Shown here piece by piece: positions 17,522 to 24,109 of a DNA stretch of 24,109 bases; position 1 is the first letter of the stretch, and each line of letters opens with the position of its first letter. Position numbers and translations under genes: made by a program. The notes beneath the pieces were generated by a model. The model was not told where the DNA came from, did no database searches, and saw nothing but the letters and a program-made list of their open reading frames with translations. The stretch is from JBDTGE01 sp050742975 (GTDB lineage: Bacteria; Actinomycetota; Actinomycetes; Mycobacteriales; Jatrophihabitantaceae), in NCBI GenBank assembly GCA_050742975.1, contig JBOGDQ010000002.1, forward strand, positions 1-24,109, written 5' to 3'.

Positions 17522-18331
17522 TCAGCCGGCCTGCGCGGTGAATGCAGGGAGGTAGCCGCCGGACTGGCCGGCCGCGGTCGGGTGGTACGACTGGACGATA
17601 TTCGACCAGTCCACCGAGTGCAGCCAGGAGCTGCCGTCGCAGATCTCGTGACCGTTGCCGAAGGACGAGCGGACGTCCCCGAACCGGAAGCCGTGCCGGG
17701 ACGCTGCCGACGCGATGACGCCGTCGAGCACGTCGGCCGCCTCGTTGATCTTGTTGCGATCGGTCGAGCTGAGCCCGACGCAGTACCAGACGTCGTGATA
17801 GAAGCGCGGGTAGTCCATCACCACGACGGTCGCGTTCGGCGCGTGCGAGCGGATCGCGTTGTAGGCGTTGTCGAGCCAGCCGGGCAGGGATGCGCGTGCG
17901 GTCGCCTCGGCCGCGTTCAGCTCGCTGACGCAGGTGTCCGTGCTGTAGAGGACGCAGTCCTCCATGATGCTCGCGAAGCCTAGGTCGTTGCCCCCGATCG
18001 AGATGCTGACGAGTGTGGTCGAGCCGCTCAAGGCCGAGACCTGGTTGTTGACGACGTCGGTGGTGGTGGCTCCGGAACAGGCGAGCGAAGAGTAGGACGA
18101 CGGGGCGTGGCTGTTCGCCCACAGCTGCGGGTAGGCGAGGGTGCTGCGCAGGCAGTCGCCGCTCGCGGAGATGTAGCTGCCCGAGCCGACGCCGGACGAG
18201 TACGAGTCGCCGAGGGCTACGTAGCGATCGCCTGCCGCGGACGCCGGCGGCGCGAGCGCGAGGGCGGCGATGACGAGCGAGGCGGTGCCGGCGAGCGCGG
18301 TGGCGAGGAACGGCAGGCGGGATCTGTGCAC
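17522..18331 (-). CDS. Secreted SGNH/GDSL hydrolase (esterase or lipase)
   Basis: From a GTG at 18331 (GGAGG at 5 nt) the product has 269 residues. Residues 1-32 are a signal peptide: basic start MHRSR, hydrophobic core, and PPASA before cleavage near 32-33. The mature enzyme has block I ALGDSYSSGVG (nucleophile Ser43), block III GGND (Gly114, Asn115) and the catalytic His250 in SYHPTAAGQ. Six cysteines (60, 85, 126, 134, 184, 231) are placed as three pairs, as in the secreted Streptomyces SGNH lipases. It should hydrolyse ester bonds outside the cell, but the substrate is unknown. It ends convergently with the MoaD-like gene. Confidence 0.93.
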   Translation of the reverse strand: MHRSRLPFLATALAGTASLVIAALALAPPASAAGDRYVALGDSYSSGVGSGSYISASGDCLRSTLAYPQLWANSHAPSSYSSLACSGATTTDVVNNQVSALSGSTTLVSISIGGNDLGFASIMEDCVLYSTDTCVSELNAAEATARASLPGWLDNAYNAIRSHAPNATVVVMDYPRFYHDVWYCVGLSSTDRNKINEAADVLDGVIASAASRHGFRFGDVRSSFGNGHEICDGSSWLHSVDWSNIVQSYHPTAAGQSGGYLPAFTAQAG

Positions 18332-18425
18332 GAGTGCCTCCGGGTATGAGGGCGTGACCGGTATGGGCAAGAAGTACCACTCGCCGGATATAGCCGGTGT
18401 AATGCCACAGGGGCGGGCGCGGCGG
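18332..18425 (-). promoter_or_regulatory. Upstream region of the SGNH hydrolase gene
   Basis: This 94-bp gap is relatively AT-rich for the window. On the minus strand it contains the near-palindrome CCGGCTATATCCGG and a possible -10 among TATATC, TACTTC and CATACC, then GGAGG five nt before the GTG. No single promoter can be fixed. Confidence 0.35.
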
Positions 18426-19352
18426 TCAGCTCGGCGGCGTGAACGGCGACTCGGGTCGCGTGCTCGGCGGCCGAGGCGCTCGACCCGGTGCGGGCGGTGC
18501 GGGCGGCGGTCCAGGCGGCGGTGCCGGCGGCGGCGAGGGCGGGCCTGCAGGCGGTGCCGGCCGCGTCAGCTGCTGATAGGTCGATGCGGCGAGGTCCGCG
18601 CGGCGGCGCCGCTCGGCGAGGACGCTCGTCAGTACCCACGGGGTCGGCGTCCCGAGTGGCGCCGGTGGCCTGGTCACCGCCTCGACCCGGGCACGCAGGC
18701 TCTCGCCCAGGGAGACCTGCGCGGCGGGGAGCAGGTCGTTGGCCCGCACCACGAACTGGCGCACGGCGAGCGCGAGCTGATCGTCGAGGCGGGACAGGTC
18801 GAGCGTCTGGGCCCACGGCTGGAGGTGGGGCGGCACGGCGAACTGCTGCGGCACGACGGAACGTTGCGGGCCGCCTCGCTCGTTGAGCACGAACGTACCG
18901 GCCATCATGTCGCCGATCCGCTTCTCGCGGGCGCTGAAGATCATCGTCATGATTCCCGCGGCCGTCGTGAACGGAAAGGCGATCCCCGGCTTCTCCAGCA
19001 CCAACCCGGCCAGCCCGCGCACCAGCGCCTGCCGGAAGCCGATCGGGCCGCCGTCGTCGCGCACTGCGCGCAGCCCCATGCACAGCTTGCCGACCGTGCG
19101 CCCGCGGTTGAGCCACTCCATCAGGATCGGGTAGCCCGCGACGATCAGGACCAGCTCGGTGACGAGCACCGCGGTGATCGCGGCGGAGTCGGCACCCCCA
19201 CCGAGCTGCGCGGTGATCGCGACGAGCCCGATCGCGCCGATCGCCTGCAGCAGCAGGTCGATCGCTGCCGCGACGATGCGCGATCCGACGCCCGCATGAG
19301 CGAGATCGAGCCCGACTCCCTCGCCGGAGACGATCTCGGGGGGCGCGCTCAC
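18426..19352 (-). CDS. RDD family membrane protein
   Basis: The 308-residue product starts with GTG (VSAPPEIVSGEGVGLDLAHA) and contains the RDD domain: GSRIVAAAIDLLLQAIGAIG (the Arg and first Asp), a second transmembrane helix around AAITAVLVTELVLIVAGYPI, and WLNRGRTVGKLCMGLRAVRD, with KRIGDMMAGTFVLNERG giving the second conserved Asp. The C-terminal ~130 residues are soluble, ending in a Pro-rich tail (PPAPPPGPPPAPPAP). The function of RDD proteins is mostly unknown, with some acting in ion transport. TAGGGT lies 6 nt before the GTG, a leaderless start. It diverges from the SpoIIM-like gene, a conserved actinobacterial neighbour. Confidence 0.88.
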   Translation of the reverse strand: MSAPPEIVSGEGVGLDLAHAGVGSRIVAAAIDLLLQAIGAIGLVAITAQLGGGADSAAITAVLVTELVLIVAGYPILMEWLNRGRTVGKLCMGLRAVRDDGGPIGFRQALVRGLAGLVLEKPGIAFPFTTAAGIMTMIFSAREKRIGDMMAGTFVLNERGGPQRSVVPQQFAVPPHLQPWAQTLDLSRLDDQLALAVRQFVVRANDLLPAAQVSLGESLRARVEAVTRPPAPLGTPTPWVLTSVLAERRRRADLAASTYQQLTRPAPPAGPPSPPPAPPPGPPPAPPAPGRAPRPPSTRPESPFTPPS

Positions 19353-19358
19353 CTCACG

Positions 19359-19364
19359 ACCCTA
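19359..19364 (-). promoter_or_regulatory. Leaderless -10 box (TAGGGT) for the RDD gene
   Basis: TAGGGT on the minus strand ends 6 nt before the GTG at 19352. It shares the 70-bp divergent gap with the SpoIIM-like promoter. Confidence 0.55.
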
Positions 19365-19406
19365 AACGCCTGCACGTCGAGGCGACGCCTGACTCCCGGG
19401 CGACCC

Positions 19407-19412
19407 TAGACT
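19407..19412 (+). promoter_or_regulatory. -10 box (TAGACT) for the SpoIIM-like gene
   Basis: TAGACT fits TANNNT and ends 10 nt before the GTG at 19423, so the leader would be absent or only a few nt long. There is no Shine-Dalgarno. Confidence 0.45.
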
Positions 19413-19422
19413 TCCAGGCACT

Positions 19423-20418
19423 GTGGACGTCGACGCCTTCATCGCCCGGCACTCGCCCGAGTGGGCTCGCCTCGACGCGCTCGCTCGGCGGCGGCGACTC
19501 ACCGCGGACGAGGCGGACGAGCTGGTCGTGCTCTACCGCCGGGTCGCCACCCACCTCGCGCTCGTCCAGTCCCGCACACCCGATCCGGTGCTGGCCACCA
19601 GGCTGTCCGGCCTGCTCGCGCGCGGGCGGGCGGCCACGATCGCGGGCAGCCGGACGAGCGGCTGGAGCGCCCTGGCGCGCGGGGTGACGGTCAGCTTCCC
19701 CGTCGCCGTCTACCGGACGTGGCGATGGTGGGTCGCCATGGTCGTCGCGAACGTGGGCATCGCGGCGGCCATGATGCTGTGGCTGCGCGAGCACCCGGAG
19801 CGGCTGAACCGGCTCATCTCGAGCGACAGCGTGCGCCAGCTGGTCGACCGCGAATTCAGCGACTACTACTCCGAGCATCCGGCCCGGGCGTTCGCGGCCC
19901 AGGTCTGGACGAACAACGCGCTGGTCGCCGCGATCGCCATGTTCCTGGGCGTGACGCTGGTCGGCACGCTGTACGTGATGTGGCAGAACACGCTGAACCT
20001 CGGTGTGGTCGGCGGGGCGATGCTCGGCGCCGGCAAGGCGAACGTCTTCTTCGGGCTGATCCTGCCGCACGGGATGCTCGAGCTGACCGCCGTGTTCATC
20101 GCCGGCGGGGTCGGACTGCGCACCGGCTGGGCCTGGGTGGCGCCGGGCGTCCTGCCGCGCGGGCGGGCGCTGGCCGAGGCCGGCCGGATCGCCGGCGTGG
20201 TCGCGCTCGGACTGGCCGGGGTGCTGCTGGTGTCCGGCGTGATCGAGGCGTTCGTGACGCCGTCCGGCCTGCCGACCGCGGCGCGGATCGGGATCGGCGC
20301 GGTGGCTGAGGTGACGTTCCTGGCGTACGTGATCGTCCTCGGACGTCGAGGGGTGCGCGCGGGTGCGACCGGCGACCTCGCAGCCGACGAGCGCGAGGAC
20401 GTCCTGCCCGTTGCCTGA
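19423..20418 (+). CDS. Stage II sporulation protein M (SpoIIM)-like membrane protein
   Basis: The 331-residue product (GTG start, VDVDAFIARHSPEWARLDAL) has an N-terminal helical cytosolic part (ADELVVLYRRVATHLALVQS) and then about five to seven membrane segments, including WWVAMVVANVGIAAAMMLWL, NNALVAAIAMFLGVTLVGTL and IAGVVALGLAGVLLVSGVIE. The conserved LPHGMLELTAVFIAGGVGLR segment is diagnostic for the SpoIIM-like DUF95 family. In Bacillus SpoIIM acts in the engulfment peptidoglycan hydrolase complex; the actinobacterial form is found next to RDD and MoxR/DUF58 genes in non-sporulating species too, so the sporulation name should not be taken literally. Its stop is 9 nt from the convergent DUF58 stop. 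Confidence 0.9.
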   Translation: MDVDAFIARHSPEWARLDALARRRRLTADEADELVVLYRRVATHLALVQSRTPDPVLATRLSGLLARGRAATIAGSRTSGWSALARGVTVSFPVAVYRTWRWWVAMVVANVGIAAAMMLWLREHPERLNRLISSDSVRQLVDREFSDYYSEHPARAFAAQVWTNNALVAAIAMFLGVTLVGTLYVMWQNTLNLGVVGGAMLGAGKANVFFGLILPHGMLELTAVFIAGGVGLRTGWAWVAPGVLPRGRALAEAGRIAGVVALGLAGVLLVSGVIEAFVTPSGLPTAARIGIGAVAEVTFLAYVIVLGRRGVRAGATGDLAADEREDVLPVA

Positions 20419-20427
20419 CAGTCGGTG

Positions 20428-21708
20428 TCAGAGCTTGCCGGCCGCCTTGAGGTCGAGGTAGGCGTCCGCGACGTGCGAGGCGAACACGTCCGCCGGGGCC
20501 TCCACCACGTGCACCCCGACCCGGCGCAGCCGCTCCACCGTGCGCCGCCGCGCCGCGTCCGCGAGCTCGGCCGCCGCGGCCATGTACACGTCGGCGGCGT
20601 CCTCGCGCGCGGCGGCGAGAACGGCCACCGTCGGGTCGGCGACCGAGGCGACGACGACCTCGTGCCGCGCGGCGAGGGTCTGCGCGGCCGGGACGAGGCC
20701 CGTGTCGGCGGCCGTATCCAGCGAGCCGAACAAGATCACGAGCGAGCGCTTGGACACCTGCCGCAGCACCTCGCTCGCCAGCAGCTGCGGATCGGTCTCG
20801 ACGAGCGCGGGCTCCAGCGGCGTCAGCGCGGTCACCACCTTCGCCAGCGCGGCGCGTCCACCCGTCGGGCCGAGCCGGGCACGCACCGCGATGTCGGCCG
20901 CCACGAGCGCGACGCGATCACCGGCGCGCGTCGCCACGGCGGTCACCAGCAGGCACGCGTCCAGGGCCGCGTCCAGCCGGGGCTCGTCACCCAGCCGGGC
21001 CGCGGACGCGCGGCCGGTGTCGACGGCCAGCACGATGTGCCGGTCACGTTCAGGGCGCCAGGTCCGCACCGCCACGTCGCGGGACCGGGCGCTCGCCCGC
21101 CAGTCGATCGAGCGCACGTCGTCGCCGATCACGTAGGTGCGTAGGGAGTCGAACTCGCTGCCCTGGCCCCGTTGGCGCACGAGCACCGCGCCGTCGATCT
21201 GCCGCAGCCGCGAAAGCTTCTCGGGCAGGAACCGGCGCGACCCGAACGCGGGCAGCACCCGGACGGTGCCGGGGACACGGGTGCGGCGCTGGCGGGCGGC
21301 GACACCGAGCGGCCCGTAGGAACGGATCGTGACGTCCGCGCTCTCGCGCCGGCCGCGCCGGGTCGGGCGCAGGTCGCTGACTGCGCTCTGCCGCTCGCCG
21401 GCGGGCACGATCACCCTATGGACGCGTGGTGTCGCGCCGGTCGACGGCACCCACGCGTCGCGCAGGTAGCCGCGCAGCGGACGGCGCCCCGAGTTGACCA
21501 GCCGCAGCGTCGTCGCCGTCCTCTCGCCCAGCCGAACGGCCGGCGTCGGCTCGCGCGTCAGCTGCACGTCGGAGATCGCACCTGCGAGTATTAGGTCGGC
21601 GAACACCAGCAGCACCAGGACGGCGGCGAACACCAGCGCCGCGCCCGCGGAGGCCCAGGCGAGCAGCAGCCCCAGCGCGGCCAACGCAACCAGCCGTCCG
21701 GTGATCAA
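20428..21708 (-). CDS. DUF58 domain-containing protein (MoxR partner)
   Basis: The 426-residue product starts with TTG at 21708, supported by GGAG seven nt upstream. Two hydrophobic helices (about 5-45) anchor it in the membrane. A beta-rich region follows (EPTPAVRLGERTATTLRLVN), then the DUF58 signature GSEFDSLRTYVIGDDVRSID and W, and a von Willebrand A-like part (DRHIVLAVDTGRASAARL). DUF58 proteins are encoded beside MoxR ATPases and are thought to form ATPase-plus-vWA chaperone systems. Here it is the last gene of the DUF4129-DUF4350-MoxR-DUF58 operon, separated from moxR by 131 bp with repeats. Confidence 0.92.
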   Translation of the reverse strand: MITGRLVALAALGLLLAWASAGAALVFAAVLVLLVFADLILAGAISDVQLTREPTPAVRLGERTATTLRLVNSGRRPLRGYLRDAWVPSTGATPRVHRVIVPAGERQSAVSDLRPTRRGRRESADVTIRSYGPLGVAARQRRTRVPGTVRVLPAFGSRRFLPEKLSRLRQIDGAVLVRQRGQGSEFDSLRTYVIGDDVRSIDWRASARSRDVAVRTWRPERDRHIVLAVDTGRASAARLGDEPRLDAALDACLLVTAVATRAGDRVALVAADIAVRARLGPTGGRAALAKVVTALTPLEPALVETDPQLLASEVLRQVSKRSLVILFGSLDTAADTGLVPAAQTLAARHEVVVASVADPTVAVLAAAREDAADVYMAAAAELADAARRRTVERLRRVGVHVVEAPADVFASHVADAYLDLKAAGKL

Positions 21709-21740
21709 TTCTGATCTCCGCTCATCGCGTGGCCGGGCTG

Positions 21741-21798
21741 GTTTGCACCCGGAGTGGTTGCTGGCGGCGAGTGGGGGGCGTGCGCAGTGGGTGCAAAC
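21741..21798. repeat. 10-bp perfect inverted repeat between moxR and DUF58 genes
   Basis: GTTTGCACCC (21741-21750) and GGGTGCAAAC (21789-21798) are perfect reverse complements 38 nt apart. They lie 32 nt before the DUF58 start in the operon's only sizeable gap. It could be an operator, an RNA stem or the ends of a lost element. Confidence 0.6.
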
Positions 21799-21807
21799 GC
21801 GGCGTCG

Positions 21808-21839
21808 ATCGCGGGACGATCTTCATCGCGGGACGACGT

Positions 21840-21858
<19 letters not shown>
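21808..21858. repeat. Three tandem 17-bp units covering the moxR stop codon
   Basis: Units start at 21808, 21825 and 21842: ATCGCGGGACGATCTTC, ATCGCGGGACGACGTTC, and a diverged ATCGAGGGACGGGGACG. The third covers the last moxR codons; its stop is at 21840-21842. The units therefore look like copies of the moxR 3' end. Confidence 0.6.
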
Positions 21859-22825
<967 letters not shown>

Positions 22826-22829
<4 letters not shown>

Positions 22830-23911
22830 GTATGGGATCCCTTCGCCAGTGGTTGCCGGACGGGCAGGCCGGCCGCCGCCTCCAGTTCGTCGAGTGCGAG
22901 GGCCAGCTCGATCAGCCCCGCGTCGTCCTGGGGTGGTGCGCCGCCGAGCAGTTGCCCGAGCGCGGTCCCCTCGCGTCCGGTGCGCAGTGCGCTCGCGTCG
23001 ACGACGTCGCCAGGTGGCGCCCCGCGCGGCAGGCCGAGGTGGCGGGTCAGCCGCTGCACCGTGCCCGCGCGCAGGGCGGCCGCCGAACGTTCGCGTGCCC
23101 CGGCGCGCAGGTACAGCCGGCCGTGTCCCTCGACCACCTCGGCGGCGCGCACGACGACCGGCAACGGCTCGCTGACCACCGGCCCGAACCGCCGGATCCG
23201 CCAGAGGACGAGCAGCACGCCCAACCCACCGAGCCAGATGAATGCGCGCCGCGCACCGTCGGGGAACAGCGCCCACGCGGTCGGTGCCGCGCTCGACCTG
23301 GCCGCCGTCCCGGTCAGCAGCCAGGTGAGCTCGCGGATCGAACGGTCATCGGTGATCGCGTTGACGTCCAGTGCCGCCACTCCGGTCCGGGCGACGACAT
23401 CGTTGCGTACCAGGGACTGCGAGCCGAGGACCACCCAGCCGGAACCGCGCACGACCGCGCCGCGATAGCAGTCCTGCGCGCCGGTATAGCCGTACGTGCC
23501 GTCAGGCAGGTCCACCGTCGAGGCCGCGCCCGCGCCGGCCCAGTCGCAGTCCGGCTCGATCGGCCCGGACAGTTCGCCCACCAGCCGGACCGGCAGGGAC
23601 AGCGACTGCAGCACGCGATCGGACGGCGCCAGCAGCACCAGGTCGGCGCCCGCGTCGAGCTCGCGCAGTTGCCGCGCTGAGTAGGCGTCCGGATCGGTGA
23701 GCACCACGCGCCCGCGGGCGGCTGCCAGGTCGGTGGTGGTCCGCACGTGCACGCCGTACCCGCGCAGCACGCTCGCCAGCGCCTTGCTGCCCGAATGCCC
23801 CGACGAGGACGGGTCGAGCGCGCGGTCCGAGCCGACGCGCAGCTGCGTGACCAGGACCGCGCCGAGCACCACGATCACCGCCACGACGGCCCACAAGCGG
23901 TATCGCCTCAC
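22826..23911 (-). CDS. DUF4350 domain-containing membrane protein
   Basis: From the GTG at 23911 the product is 361 residues (VRRYRLWAVVAVIVVLGAVL). One helix lies near the N-terminus and a second at RRAFIWLGGLGVLLVLWRIR. Between them is the DUF4350 domain (SSGHSGSKALASVLRGYGVH, then ADLVLLAPSDRVLQSLSLPV), which resembles a ThuA/GATase1-like alpha/beta fold facing outside. A cytosolic helical tail ends at GSHT. The GTG overlaps the upstream DUF4129 stop and its own stop overlaps moxR, so three genes are coupled. Function is unknown. Confidence 0.87.
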
Positions 23912-24109
23912 CGCGGGGCCACGAACCCGCCCGCGGTGGCCGGCGCGGCCAGCCGAGCAGCCGCTACGCCGTCGGCCGCGGCGCGGCCGATTGCCACGTC
24001 CGCGTCGGTGGCGGCGCGCCCGCCGAACCACACCTCGTCGAACGCGACGGTCGCGGCGCGCAGCTCGTCCGCCGCGGCCGGCAGCACGCGGCCGGCCTCG
24101 CGCGCGGTG
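23908..24109 (-). CDS. DUF4129 domain-containing protein, C-terminal part (runs off window)
   Basis: The minus-strand frame ending at 23908 reads TAREAGRVLPAAADELRAAT, then VAFDEVWFGGRAATDADVAI and on to FVAPR and a stop. The TxREAG start and FxxxWFGGR segment are the usual C-terminal DUF4129 pattern. Only about 66 residues are visible. The family is typically membrane-anchored, is sometimes fused to transglutaminase domains, and is regularly first in the DUF4350-MoxR-DUF58 operon. The TGA overlaps the GTG of the DUF4350 gene. Confidence 0.75.
   Translation of the reverse strand, partial: TAREAGRVLPAAADELRAATVAFDEVWFGGRAATDADVAIGRAAADGVAAARLAAPATAGGFVAPR

Noticed and set aside
20416..20430. 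TGACA/TGTCA inverted repeat between convergent SpoIIM-like and DUF58 stops
   Set aside because: Five-bp arms made mostly of the two stop codons; expected by chance in such a close convergent pair.

Overview
The window is very GC-rich, dense in genes, and carries gene families and gene order typical of a high-GC actinobacterium: DUF3499, manB, a Trm112-like protein, a TobH-like protein, manA, sahH, then RDD, SpoIIM-like, DUF58, MoxR, DUF4350 and DUF4129 genes. Many starts are preceded at 6-10 nt by a TANNNT -10 box, the pattern of leaderless actinobacterial transcripts. The layout recalls the mannose/sahH/mtrAB neighbourhood of Streptomyces and Mycobacterium, but I cannot name a genus. No rRNA, tRNA, CRISPR array, insertion sequence or prophage was seen.

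Positions 1-7588 hold central sugar metabolism and stress genes. They start with the 5' end of a UDP-glucose 6-dehydrogenase gene on the minus strand. Divergent from it is pgi, followed by a short NAD-type 6-phosphogluconate dehydrogenase. Next, on the minus strand, come the second, long NADP-type 6-phosphogluconate dehydrogenase, an ECF-like sigma factor, and an O6-methylguanine-DNA methyltransferase whose start overlaps the sigma stop. An ArsC-like thioredoxin-fold protein, an amidohydrolase and an ABM-domain protein follow on the plus strand.

Positions 7589-8477 are a gene graveyard. They hold the C-terminal remnant of a DUF222/HNH endonuclease and a P-loop kinase-like gene that appears to have an internal deletion.

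Positions 8478-16011 are the mannose-activation and methyl-cycle cluster: DUF3499, phosphomannomutase, Trm112-like protein, TobH-like isomerase-fold protein, a cation diffusion facilitator, mannose-6-phosphate isomerase and S-adenosylhomocysteinase. pgi, manA and manB together interconvert Glc-6-P, Fru-6-P, Man-6-P and Man-1-P, and so feed GDP-mannose. The most unusual feature is that sahH is in frame, with no stop codon, with an upstream MerR-type DNA-binding domain, although sahH keeps its own Shine-Dalgarno sequence and GTG start.

Positions 16012-24109 hold a BNR-repeat protein paired with a MoaD/ThiS-like carrier, a secreted SGNH hydrolase, and a conserved membrane/chaperone block. In that block RDD and SpoIIM-like genes diverge from a 70-bp region with facing leaderless promoters, and a minus-strand DUF4129-DUF4350-MoxR-DUF58 operon converges on the SpoIIM-like gene.
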